The notes: generated by a model from the sequence alone, not told the origin. A stretch of DNA of 21,152 bases from Pleionea sp041589565 (GCA_041589565.1 JBFHVL010000035.1:1-21152); one strand, 5' to 3'. Positions 7,635-15,155 are shown, counted from the stretch's first letter. Numbers and translations: made by a program.

Positions 7635-8516
7635 TTGGACCCACAAAGCCTTAAAGTATTTGTGGCCGTGGCGGAGTCTCAGTCATTTACTGATGCTGCC
7701 GAAGCTCTTTACCTCACCCAGCCTGCGGTGAGTAAACGAGTCGCGGCATTAGAGTCACAGCTCGATACCCAATTGTTTGATCGTGTTGGTCACAATATTC
7801 AGCTCACAACAGCAGGAAAGCGTTTATTAATACATGCCAGACAAATCTTGAGAGATATTGAGTTTGCCCGGCAAGACTTGAGAAATCTGACTGGCGATGC
7901 CGCCGGACCATTGCAAATAGCCACTGGACACCACATTGGGTTACATCGATTACCGTCCATCTGGCAAAAGTTAACACGCGAATATCCAGCAATTGATCTG
8001 GAAATTCAATTTATGGATTCAGAAGAAGCCTACGCCGGGGTCTATCAGGGGAATATTGAATGTGCCGTGTTAACCTTGCCAGAACAGCTACACCCGGAGT
8101 TGGTCGGCTTTAACCTTTGGCAGGATCGACTTGGAGTCTTCTGCTCAGTTGATCATCCGCTGGCCAAGCACGAGGACGTCTCTGCCGCACTACTGGCGCA
8201 GTATCCCGTTATTTTGCCAGAAAAACATACTTTTACACGGCAAAAGATCACCGAATACTTCCACAATCAGGGGATCAGTCTACCTTCAGTCAAAACAGGA
8301 AACTATTTGGAAACCATCAAAACACTAGTGGAGTCTGGACTCGGCTGGAGCGTTTTGCCACAGTCGTTGCAATCTTCTCAACTGGTACCGCTATTGGAGC
8401 TTGAGTTCAGTTTGTGTCGCACTCTGGGGCTTATTCACCATAAAAAACGCCCCCTGTCTAATGCCGGGAAAGTGTTTCTCAATGAACTTTTGAAAACTTC
8501 AGATTTCGGTAAATAA
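7635..8516 (+). CDS. LysR-family transcriptional regulator, probable activator of leuCDB
   Basis: Residues 1-60 are a classic LysR winged helix-turn-helix (SLKVFVAVAESQSFTDAAEALYLTQPAVSKRVAALE, with the family's FDRVGHNIQLTTAG). A LysR substrate-binding domain runs to the end. I place the start at TTG 7635 because AGGAG (7623-7627) lies 7 bases before it. This gives 293 residues beginning LDPQSLKVF, which matches where family members begin. The longer TTG at 7611 adds 8 residues without a ribosome site. It is divergent from leuC, the usual arrangement for a regulator and its target. By analogy it may respond to isopropylmalate or another leucine intermediate, which is inference. Confidence 0.9.
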   Translation: MDPQSLKVFVAVAESQSFTDAAEALYLTQPAVSKRVAALESQLDTQLFDRVGHNIQLTTAGKRLLIHARQILRDIEFARQDLRNLTGDAAGPLQIATGHHIGLHRLPSIWQKLTREYPAIDLEIQFMDSEEAYAGVYQGNIECAVLTLPEQLHPELVGFNLWQDRLGVFCSVDHPLAKHEDVSAALLAQYPVILPEKHTFTRQKITEYFHNQGISLPSVKTGNYLETIKTLVESGLGWSVLPQSLQSSQLVPLLELEFSLCRTLGLIHHKKRPLSNAGKVFLNELLKTSDFGK

Positions 8517-8553
8517 AAAACTGGCCACGAAAACCGATAAGACAAGCAACTCA

Positions 8554-8576
8554 GAGCCATTAAACGTCAATGGCTC
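8554..8576. repeat. Perfect hairpin at the end of the small RRSGIDRR gene
   Basis: GAGCCATT (8554-8561), a 7-base loop, AATGGCTC (8569-8576) is an 8-bp perfect stem. It overlaps the stop codon of the minus-strand small gene (8560-8562), between it and the convergent LysR gene. No T-run follows directly on either strand, so terminator function is uncertain. Confidence 0.4.
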
Positions 8577-8772
8577 GTCCGGTAATGGTTAGGCGTACGG
8601 TTTTACGGCGATCAACTCCGCTGCGGCGATCAATTCCCGAGCGCATATCAGGCACAGTTATGGTTCGACCTTTTAACTGGCGACGATCAATACCACTACG
8701 ACGGTCGTCAGAGCGTTGCTCAACCGCTACGCTGCTCCACTTCACTTCATCTTGATCTTTAATTTCGCCCAT
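8560..8772 (-). CDS. Small Arg/Asp repeat protein (RRSGIDRR motifs), unknown function
   Basis: I do not recognise a named gene. The 70-residue product has an acidic start (MGEIKDQDEVKW) and then tandem motifs: RSDDRRSGIDRRQ (about 20-32) and RSGIDRRSGVDRRK (about 44-57). Between and after them are short beta-like stretches (RTITVP, RLTITGRAI). Similar DRRSGxDRR repeats occur in small uncharacterised gammaproteobacterial proteins and as N-terminal tags on some signalling proteins. It has no signal peptide or membrane segment, so it is probably cytosolic and may bind nucleic acid or another acidic partner. The opposite strand is also open (8570-8755), but this strand has an ATG, a plausible N-terminus and the familiar motif. 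It is convergent with lysR and divergent from the GGDEF gene. Confidence 0.6.
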   Translation of the reverse strand: MGEIKDQDEVKWSSVAVEQRSDDRRSGIDRRQLKGRTITVPDMRSGIDRRSGVDRRKTVRLTITGRAIDV

Positions 8773-9059
8773 GTGTACTCAACTTTAACCGGTTTCTACT
8801 GCATGAATGATTAGGTTATGGTTGTATTTACTTGTAATTACAACCTCGTCCTTAATTACCCTGCACTCCTTTAATTTCAATACTACACATTATAGTATGC
8901 TAGGAACCAAATGGTGAACTACTTCGCAAATTTATCGGACATTTCGATATATTAGAAGTAGTTACAACGTTTTGGTTAAAAAACAGCTAAACTTTATTAC
9001 AAATTCCAACAGCCTGGCCACGGAGCGGAAACCAGCAGACCAATTAAACGAGCGTTTAC
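8773..9059. promoter_or_regulatory. Divergent AT-rich control region with a compound palindrome
   Basis: No gene is seen in these 287 bases between the small repeat protein and the diguanylate cyclase. GGTTGTA (8820-8826) and TACAACC (8839-8845) are perfect 7-bp inverted arms. The right arm overlaps a perfect 12-base palindrome, TTGTAATTACAA (8832-8843), which looks like an operator. A possible sigma-70 promoter for the GGDEF gene is TTGGTT (8972-8977), 17 bases, TATTAC (8995-9000). Its -35 is poor. Confidence 0.4.
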
Positions 9060-10190
9060 ATGGCAATAATAGAGTATCAGTCAAACGATAACGATTTTCT
9101 TTCGCAAGAAAACAAACGATTAAAGTCGATACTCGATACCTTGTTGAAAAAAGCTGAACAAAATGAAGCTAAACAAAAGAAGTTTCATCAGTTGGAGCTT
9201 GAACTTTTAAATTGTTATACGCTACCAGAGCTGCTACATAAATTGACACAAGGATTGTCCAATCACTTACAGGTTGATTCGGTTACTCTGCACATATTTG
9301 ACCCTCATCAGTGTATTCAAGATTTACTTCGAGAAATATACACAGATATCCATTTAGACGACATAACCTTTATCAAACATCTTTTAGATATTGAAGCGCT
9401 ATACAACAGTAACTACAAAATACAGTTGCGACAAAACAATCTACACCTCAAACACAACTTGTTTGAAGGCAACCGCGACATTAAGTCGATGGCGCTAATC
9501 CCCTTAACACGAAGCCAGTCTCTAATTGGCAGTTTACACTTGGGCAGCAACAGCCCTGATCGATTTTCTCCTGAAATGTCTACCGATTTTTTACAGCATT
9601 TTGCGCAAATTGCAGCAGTCGCCATAGAAAATACAGTTAACACGGACAAGCTAAAACATCTGAGTTTAATCGACCCACTGACCAAAGCTCGAAATCGACG
9701 TAGCCTTTACATAGAACTGCAACAAGAAATAGCCCGCGCCGAGCGAGAATTACAGCCACTTTCATGCATGTTTATAGACTTGGATCACTTTAAAAAAATC
9801 AATGACCGTTATGGTCATGATATAGGCGACCTGGCATTGCGAAGATTGTCAGATGTTATTGCACCAAACTTGCGTGCGACTGATGTACTCGCTCGTTTTG
9901 GAGGTGAGGAATTTGTTGTCGTATTGCCCAACTGTGACGAGGTAACAGCACAACAAATTGCAGAACGAATAAGAGTCACAGTAGAAAGTCAAAACTTGAT
10001 AACTGAAAATGGCGACTCATTCAACATTACCTGTTCCGTAGGCCTTACCACCTGGGATCCGGTTAGAAAAGTCACGCCAAAAGAATTTGTTTCTAGAGCC
10101 CTAATTTCAACCGCGGATCAAGCAGTTTATGAGGCAAAGTCTATGGGGCGCAACACCTGTAATTGGGCTCCCATGCGCAGTTCTGAATAA
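9060..10190 (+). CDS. Cytosolic diguanylate cyclase with N-terminal coiled coil and GAF-like domain
   Basis: It should make cyclic di-GMP from two GTP. Residues about 10-45 are a charged coiled coil (FLSQENKRLKSILDTLLKKAEQ). Residues about 45-195 look like a GAF/DUF484-type sensory domain (SMALIPLTRSQSLIGSLHLGS; FAQIAAVAIENT). Residues about 200-372 are a full GGDEF domain: DPLTKARNRRSLY (an unusual KAR in place of the common GLY), IDLDHFKKINDRYGHDIGD, the GGEEF active site (281-285), and an intact inhibitory RATD site (272-275) five residues before it. There is no membrane segment, so the signal is probably a cytosolic ligand or partner. It stands alone, divergent from the small repeat protein. 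It is the only intact GGDEF gene here. Confidence 0.93.
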   Translation: MAIIEYQSNDNDFLSQENKRLKSILDTLLKKAEQNEAKQKKFHQLELELLNCYTLPELLHKLTQGLSNHLQVDSVTLHIFDPHQCIQDLLREIYTDIHLDDITFIKHLLDIEALYNSNYKIQLRQNNLHLKHNLFEGNRDIKSMALIPLTRSQSLIGSLHLGSNSPDRFSPEMSTDFLQHFAQIAAVAIENTVNTDKLKHLSLIDPLTKARNRRSLYIELQQEIARAERELQPLSCMFIDLDHFKKINDRYGHDIGDLALRRLSDVIAPNLRATDVLARFGGEEFVVVLPNCDEVTAQQIAERIRVTVESQNLITENGDSFNITCSVGLTTWDPVRKVTPKEFVSRALISTADQAVYEAKSMGRNTCNWAPMRSSE

Positions 10191-10558
10191 CTAAAGCCTT
10201 CGGTCCTCAAGCAAGCGGAAACAACTTGTAGGTTTTGCACGATAATCGAGCGAACCAAATAATACTCAATTAAAGTTAGTGGTGCACAATCTGCTCACCC
10301 TACTTTTTAATCTTTGGATCAAGCCGAACGATGACAGAGTATTTAAGAGACTGTCATTCTGCGACTTGATCATGAAGCCCGGCCTGTCAGGGCGAACGAT
10401 GTGAAGTATTCTCTTATTCGCGCATTGAGCTTGCGGAAGATCGGGAATAGTTAAAACATAAATATTTACTTAGCATCGACAAACTGAGCTAACGCTCACT
10501 GTGACATCTAATAATCATTAAAGTATCCAAGAAAAGATATTAGCCGAATTTAAATCAA
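10191..10558. other. Gene-free stretch between the GGDEF gene and pdxB
   Basis: No open reading frame of convincing length is present on either strand. The region holds the imperfect inverted repeat described separately (10317-10371). It also holds GCCC/GGGC arms just beyond (10377-10393) and TGAGC-taac-GCTCA (10485-10498), a weak hairpin downstream of pdxB on the minus strand with only a poor T-run. It probably contains the 3' ends of both convergent transcripts. Confidence 0.4.
10317..10371. repeat. Imperfect 21-bp inverted repeat, possible dispersed repeat element
   Basis: The left arm at 10317-10337 (starting GATCAAG, ending ATGACAG) and the right arm at 10351-10371 (starting CTGTCAT, ending CTTGATC) match at 17 of 21 positions as inverted copies around a 13-base loop. 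The outer 7 and inner 7 bases of each arm are perfect. The GTCATTCTGCGACTTGATC wording resembles short palindromic repeats scattered between genes in several gammaproteobacteria. Copy number in this genome cannot be seen from one window. Confidence 0.5.
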
Positions 10559-11665
10559 TCAGACTAACCCACTTAAAAAATGACTCAGAGCTTTTACAGA
10601 TTCATCCCCAGTCCACAATTGCCCACTAAAGTCTCTTCTAAATAAATAATTGTTTCGTAACTTGTTAAATCCCTCTGCTCCATTTTGTTTATAAACTCTT
10701 CGCAACTGTTCAGCATCTTGAGTTATCGAATAACTTTTTAAAAAACAGTCTTCTAGCTTACTTGCCTCTTGCAGAGAAATAACTTCTTTATCAACTCCAA
10801 GATCGTCCAGTTTTATCTGGATACTTTCGTCCCAAAAGTTCGCCAGTGCACAATACATTTGATAGCTGGCGTTACGTTTACCTTCTAAACTGTAACCTGC
10901 TATATGCGGCGTTCCTAAAACAACATCTCGTAATAATTCATGAGCAATCAGCGGCTCATGGGGCCAGACATCGAGAACCACACTTCCACCAGCATTTATC
11001 CAATTGAGTAAGGGTTGATTTTCAATCAACCCACCTCGGGCCGCATTGATCAAAAGACCGTCCACTGAAAACTGTTTAAAAAACGACTCATTAATCATTC
11101 CTTTGGTTAAAAAGGGACCTGTTTGGGTCAGCGGTGTATGGAGGGTAATAACATCACATTGAGTAGCCAACTCTTCAAGAGACCGAGCATAGACGAGCTT
11201 GCCCTGCGCTGCTAATGGGGGATCACACAGCAGGCATTCAACCCCAAGGTGCTGCAGTGTTGAGTGTAATCGCGAGCCAATGTGTCCGACCCCCACTATC
11301 CCCACCACTAAGTCCGTCAATGTCCGGTTTTGCTGATTAAGCCAGTAGCTCAATGCACTCATTACATATTGAACGACAGCTAAGGCGTTGCAGCCCGGCG
11401 CTGAAGCCTGATGAATAGCTTGAGAATTCAGCCACTGACTGTCTAAATGCTCGGTGCCAATGGTCGCAGTACCAACAAACCTTACTTTGCTCCGCTCAAG
11501 CAGTGCCTGATTCACCTGAGTTACTGAGCGTACAATCAAGCCATCGGCATCTTTAACCTGCGCCGGGCATATTTCGTGTGCTGGCACAGCAATAACGTCC
11601 GCAATACCGGTAAAAAGCGGTTCAATAAATGGAATCGCACTATCAATAACTAATTTTCGAACCAT
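10559..11665 (-). CDS. pdxB: Erythronate-4-phosphate dehydrogenase
   Basis: PdxB oxidises 4-phosphoerythronate in the DXP-dependent pyridoxal 5'-phosphate pathway, in the cytoplasm. The 368 residues fit the family, including the C-terminal PdxB dimerisation domain (about 285-368). The NAD fold shows GIVGVGHIGSRL (122-132). The catalytic residues of this dehydrogenase superfamily sit at R210 (INAARGG), E237 (WPHEP) and H254 (TPHIAGYSLEGK). The N-terminal KLVIDSAIPF and FVGTATIGTEHLD segments are specific to PdxB rather than to general D-2-hydroxyacid dehydrogenases. The ATG at 11665 has no clear ribosome site. It is divergent from folE, and its PLP product is used by the two transsulfuration enzymes in this window. 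Confidence 0.96.
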   Translation of the reverse strand: MVRKLVIDSAIPFIEPLFTGIADVIAVPAHEICPAQVKDADGLIVRSVTQVNQALLERSKVRFVGTATIGTEHLDSQWLNSQAIHQASAPGCNALAVVQYVMSALSYWLNQQNRTLTDLVVGIVGVGHIGSRLHSTLQHLGVECLLCDPPLAAQGKLVYARSLEELATQCDVITLHTPLTQTGPFLTKGMINESFFKQFSVDGLLINAARGGLIENQPLLNWINAGGSVVLDVWPHEPLIAHELLRDVVLGTPHIAGYSLEGKRNASYQMYCALANFWDESIQIKLDDLGVDKEVISLQEASKLEDCFLKSYSITQDAEQLRRVYKQNGAEGFNKLRNNYLFRRDFSGQLWTGDESVKALSHFLSGLV

Positions 11666-11699
11666 GAGGATGGTTAAATCTCTTATGCAATTAAAATTA

Positions 11700-11721
11700 C
11701 CGGGTCACTTCTAGTACCCGG
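11700..11721. repeat. Inverted repeat in the pdxB/folE divergent region
   Basis: CCGGGT (11700-11705), ten bases, ACCCGG (11716-11721) is a GC-rich perfect 6-bp inverted repeat in an otherwise AT-rich 104-base divergent promoter region. It could be an operator shared by both genes or a leader hairpin on the pdxB side. No other support was found. Confidence 0.35.
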
Positions 11722-11769
11722 CGGTTGAATCCGATAAAATAGCGAAACTTTCACTTTAAATACAATGTT

Positions 11770-12324
11770 ATGACTGAATCTTTAGCCAATCACTACTCTG
11801 CCATTTTGACTGAACTTGGTGAAGACATCACCCGCGATGGATTAAAAGATACCCCAACGCGAGCTGCTAAAGCGATGCAGTTTTTGACTCGTGGCTATCA
11901 CCAAAGCCTCGAAGAGGTGGTCAACGGCGCAATTTTCGAAAGTGACAATGACGAAATGGTCGTGGTAAAAGACATTGAATTGTACTCCTTATGTGAACAC
12001 CACTTACTACCGTTCATTGGTAAATGCCATGTGGCCTATATTCCCACAGGCAAGGTTATCGGGTTGTCTAAAATCGCTCGAATCGTCGATATGTTTGCTC
12101 GCCGCTTACAAATTCAGGAAAACCTGACCAAGCAAATTGCCGATGCAGTCAGTGACGTTACTCAAGCTACGGGGGTCGCCGTTATCATAGAGGCCAAACA
12201 TATGTGCATGATGATGCGTGGCGTAGAGAAACAAAACTCCGTAATGAGCACATCGGTCATGCTCGGACAATTCCGTAAGTCTCAAGCTACTCGTACCGAG
12301 TTTTTACAACTCGTTAAAAACTAG
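11770..12324 (+). CDS. folE: GTP cyclohydrolase I (FolE type)
   Basis: FolE converts GTP to 7,8-dihydroneopterin triphosphate, the entry step for tetrahydrofolate and, in most bacteria, for queuosine. The 184-residue length is standard. The zinc site is complete: C75 and H78 in SLCEHHLLPF, and C146 in KHMCMMMRG. This makes it the zinc-dependent type rather than FolE2. Other signatures are the IPTGKVIGLSKIARIVDMFARRLQIQE stretch (91-117) and the C-terminal TSVMLGQFR. The N-terminal region is short, without the long extension of some homologues. mnmC follows after 23 bases on the same strand, so the two are probably co-transcribed. Confidence 0.97.
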   Translation: MTESLANHYSAILTELGEDITRDGLKDTPTRAAKAMQFLTRGYHQSLEEVVNGAIFESDNDEMVVVKDIELYSLCEHHLLPFIGKCHVAYIPTGKVIGLSKIARIVDMFARRLQIQENLTKQIADAVSDVTQATGVAVIIEAKHMCMMMRGVEKQNSVMSTSVMLGQFRKSQATRTEFLQLVKN

Positions 12325-12347
12325 TTTAACCCCCACGTCAATTTCGC

Positions 12348-14381
12348 ATGAATTCAGTCCTACTTGAGAATGCGCAAATCGATTGGCGTGAGGGAGTTCC
12401 TTTTTCTACTCAGTTCCATGATATCTACTTTTCTCGTACCGATGGGTTCGAGGAAACCATTCATACCTTTATAAATGGCAATTCGTTATTGGAACGTTGG
12501 GATCAACATTCTTACAGTGGCGATTTTGTAATTGCCGAGCTTGGTTTTGGAACCGGACTCAATTTTCTCTCTACCTTATATCACTGGCAATTACAGGCCC
12601 CAAAAGAAAGCTGGCTGGAATACCATTCGGTAGAAAAATTCCCCTTAACGCAGCGAGATCTGATTCAAGCAAAAAGCCAATGGCCTCAATTTGAAGGACT
12701 AGGCGACGAGCTTATTGAACAATACCCTTTGCCGTTTAAAGGCATTTGGCAAATTGTTTTTCCAAAACAGCGAGTGCGACTTTACCTCTACTGGATGGAT
12801 ATTAAAGAAGCCATTGCCCATTGGCAGTCTCAACCTTCTTTGCAGGTCAACGCTTGGTTTCTAGATGGATTTGCTCCAGCAAAAAATCCTGAGTTATGGC
12901 AGAACCAAGGCTTTCAATGCATCACTCAACACAGTGCTAATAATTCGACGTTAGCGACTTTTACTGCAGCAGGTTTTGTCCGAAGGGGCTTGCAGGATTG
13001 CGGCTGGTTAATATCGAAGCGTAAAGGATTTGGTAGCAAGCGCGAAATGTTAGTTGGTCAGCTTTCGTCAAGTAACGAGTTAAAAATTCCCGTCATCAAT
13101 ACTCCGCCTTGGTTTGCTTGCAAAACCATTCGCCAGCCACCACAAAAAATAGCGGTCATAGGTGCAGGGATTGCTGGTTGTACAACAGCACGATATCTAG
13201 CAGAAGCAGGACTTACTGTAACTCTAATTGAAGAGTCCTCACAAGCTGCTGAAGGGGCATCGGGCAATAGCGCTGGAATATTTTATCCTTTCTTATCAGC
13301 CGACTTAAATCAGACCACTCAGTTTTTCCTGCACGCTTACCATCGCACTTTGCACGATTTGAATAGATTTAATCTTATGCCCTGGGTAAATCCTATTGGA
13401 GTGCTAAATCTAACTCAAGATTTAGCAGAGCAAAAAAAATTAATATCCACCTTTGATGGTAATGACGAGTTTGAACGCTGGATTAAAGCGATGAACGAGG
13501 CAGTTACCGCAGAACAGTTCAAGGAGCTCAAACATCGCGTAGGCATTTATTTTCCTGAGTCGGGTTATATTCAACCACAAAATATTTGTCAGCAGTTAAT
13601 TGAACATTCAAACATTGTCACTCACTTTAATACACACATCAGCAAGATTGACTATCAAAACACGCACTGGTCAGTTACTGGCAAAGAATACTATGAAACG
13701 TTTGATGCTCTGGTGATTTGTAATAGCTTTAAAGCAAGTGAATTACTGCCACTTCATTTTTTGCCCAGTATTAAGGTCAGAGGCCAAACACTAGAAACAA
13801 GTTTACAACAAACCGGACTATCAAAGCCCAAAACAGTTGTGTGTGATCAAATTTATATTATCCCTCTCGAGAAGGACAATCTGTATGTGGGCGCAACCTT
13901 TGAGCGAGACAGTGATATAGAAAATTTATCCATTGAGGGTCAGAATGAATTGTATAAAAAGCTTGAGCAATTAACGAACTGTTCTATTGAAAAATCAACA
14001 GAACTAAAAGGTCGAGTCGGTTTTAGATTTTGTTCTGTAGATCGCCTGCCGTTTGTCGGCCCCTTACCAAAACTCGAAAATTTTTTAATCTCTTATCAAA
14101 ACCTTTGGCAAGGAAAACCTCACAGCTATTATGAAAAAGGAGAGTATTGGCCCAATCTATACACCAACATTGCTCACGGTGCCAGGGGTATAACCAGTAG
14201 CTTTCTTTGTGCAAGCATAATTAGCGAATACATAGCTCAAAAACCACTTTCGCTTACCGCTCATCTGGCACAGCAGATCCATCCTGCTCGCAGTTTAATT
14301 CGCGAACTTAAAAAACATCCTGATAAACGATTGCCCACTATTCAAGCCTGGTCACAACAGCTTCAAGAACAGAAAATCTGA
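12348..14381 (+). CDS. mnmC: Bifunctional tRNA mnm5s2U biosynthesis enzyme MnmC
   Basis: MnmC completes mnm5(s2)U at wobble position 34. The C-terminal oxidase removes the carboxymethyl group from cmnm5U, and the N-terminal domain methylates the resulting nm5U with SAM. The 677 residues hold both domains. The methyltransferase (about 1-245) has ELGFGTGLNFL (64-74) and WFLDGFAPAKNPELW (170-184). The FAD oxidoreductase (about 265-660) has the dinucleotide motif IAVIGAGIAGCTTARYLAEAG (from 268), GASGNSAGIFYPFLSAD (303-319) and GRVGFRFCSVDRLPFVG near the C-terminus. It follows folE by 23 bases and converges on the small secreted-protein gene. Confidence 0.97.
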   Translation: MNSVLLENAQIDWREGVPFSTQFHDIYFSRTDGFEETIHTFINGNSLLERWDQHSYSGDFVIAELGFGTGLNFLSTLYHWQLQAPKESWLEYHSVEKFPLTQRDLIQAKSQWPQFEGLGDELIEQYPLPFKGIWQIVFPKQRVRLYLYWMDIKEAIAHWQSQPSLQVNAWFLDGFAPAKNPELWQNQGFQCITQHSANNSTLATFTAAGFVRRGLQDCGWLISKRKGFGSKREMLVGQLSSSNELKIPVINTPPWFACKTIRQPPQKIAVIGAGIAGCTTARYLAEAGLTVTLIEESSQAAEGASGNSAGIFYPFLSADLNQTTQFFLHAYHRTLHDLNRFNLMPWVNPIGVLNLTQDLAEQKKLISTFDGNDEFERWIKAMNEAVTAEQFKELKHRVGIYFPESGYIQPQNICQQLIEHSNIVTHFNTHISKIDYQNTHWSVTGKEYYETFDALVICNSFKASELLPLHFLPSIKVRGQTLETSLQQTGLSKPKTVVCDQIYIIPLEKDNLYVGATFERDSDIENLSIEGQNELYKKLEQLTNCSIEKSTELKGRVGFRFCSVDRLPFVGPLPKLENFLISYQNLWQGKPHSYYEKGEYWPNLYTNIAHGARGITSSFLCASIISEYIAQKPLSLTAHLAQQIHPARSLIRELKKHPDKRLPTIQAWSQQLQEQKI

Positions 14382-14399
14382 ACGATCCAATGACAACCG

Positions 14400-14714
14400 C
14401 TATTCCGCCGACTTAGCTTGCGACGCTAAAAACGCTTGCTGATTTTCAGTAACAACGTACTTTGAGTTTAAAGAAACCTGTACCTTAGCCTGATTCATGG
14501 ACTCGCCAATACGAACAATCTCCAATGACTCTTGCATAATATCCATCGCTTCCGACTTCCAATCGGTAGGCAATAGATCGTATTTCATTTCCTGCAAAAC
14601 CAACGCTGCTTGAACAGGAATTTGATCGAAACCATTCACTACCAAACGATTTTCCGAATGCAGTGGTAAACTCGCACTCAATATTAAACAACTTCCAACG
14701 ATTAACTTTTTCAT
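14400..14714 (-). CDS. Small exported protein of unknown function
   Basis: I do not recognise the family. I choose ATG 14714 because GGTGAGG lies just before it. A start at 14732 would put that ribosome site inside the gene. The 104-residue product begins MKKLIVGSCLILSASLPLHS, a Sec signal peptide with probable cleavage near residue 20. A lipobox reading at VGSC is unlikely because only eight residues precede it. The mature part (about 84 residues) is soluble and mostly helical, with no cysteines, so it is probably periplasmic. It converges on mnmC (18-base gap). An inverted repeat ACAAGT...ACTTGT (14777-14808) lies upstream in its likely promoter. Confidence 0.75.
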   Translation of the reverse strand: MKKLIVGSCLILSASLPLHSENRLVVNGFDQIPVQAALVLQEMKYDLLPTDWKSEAMDIMQESLEIVRIGESMNQAKVQVSLNSKYVVTENQQAFLASQAKSAE

Positions 14715-14903
14715 AAGAACCTCACCTTTCATTGTAGAGACATCGCTTTACATCTATCTCTGAGGCTCATCTTGGCACAAGTATATGTGTCAATGGGCTT
14801 ACACTTGTATGCTTTCGTTTCAAAAATAAGGATTATTTACGTTTTGAAAACTTTATGATGTTTTCATTGAATTTAAAAACTGACGAAGGAAATTTTGAGC
14901 AAT

Positions 14904-14931
14904 AAAAAAGGCAGCTTACGCTGCCTTTTTT
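14904..14931. terminator. Strong bidirectional intrinsic terminator ending the Csr-type RNA
   Basis: A6, GGCAGC, a 4-base loop (TTAC), GCTGCC, T6: a textbook rho-independent terminator that works on both strands. No protein gene ends near it on either strand. On the minus strand it closes the GGA-rich RNA that begins near 15121. Immediately before it, in transcript order, is another small hairpin (GAGAC-loop-GTCTC, 14934-14947). Confidence 0.92.
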
Positions 14932-15121
14932 ATGAGACTAATGTCTCTTCCATAACTATTCCATTACCATATCCGTTTGGTTCCTGAGACTATCCCTAAA
15001 CAACTATCCAGTTCATCAAGCGCTGTTCATCCTTGCCCTGTTTCCCTAGCAACCACCAATCATTGGTAGTTTCCATGTGAACCTAAGTTGCCTTCCTGAC
15101 CGAATCCATTTCCTGTCCACG
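14904..15121 (-). ncRNA. CsrB/RsmX/Y/Z-like CsrA-sequestering regulatory RNA
   Basis: RNAs of this class bind many copies of CsrA/RsmA through GGA motifs and relieve repression of CsrA target mRNAs. The transcript, about 218 nt on the minus strand, carries 13 GGA motifs. On the plus strand TCC starts at 14949, 14960, 14972, 14982, 14993, 15007, 15030, 15043, 15072, 15094, 15105, 15111 and 15116. Several match CsrA sites well: CAAGGATG (at 15030), CAGGAA three times, and AACU-GGAU-AGUU (15002-15013), a stem with GGA in its loop. Another hairpin is ACCAAT-C-ATTGGT (15055-15067). It ends in a strong intrinsic terminator, with a promoter at 15128-15155 and a GacA-type box at 15300-15317. No coding sequence competes for the region. 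The exact 5' end is inferred. No homology search was run. Confidence 0.82.
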
Positions 15122-15127
15122 AGTTCA

Positions 15128-15155
15128 ATATTACGCTTTCACTGTTTTTTAACAA
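15128..15155 (-). promoter_or_regulatory. Predicted sigma-70 promoter of the Csr-type RNA
   Basis: On the minus strand TTGTTA (15155-15150), a 16-base spacer and TAATAT (15133-15128) give a start near 15121, just before the first GGA motif. Each hexamer matches the consensus at four of six positions. A weak core promoter is expected for a gene that depends on an activator. Confidence 0.55.

Noticed and set aside
8570..8755. Plus-strand reading of the RRSGIDRR gene as an Arg/Ser-rich protein
   Set aside because: Repeated DNA gives repeats on both strands. The minus reading has a better N-terminus and the motif known from other small proteins, so this one is treated as a shadow.
14772..14787. 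TTGGCAC resembling a sigma-54 -24 element
   Set aside because: The -12 position has TG where GC is required after exactly 10 bases (TATGT instead of TTGCW), so the pair fails the RpoN rule. There is also no gene downstream on that strand before the terminator.
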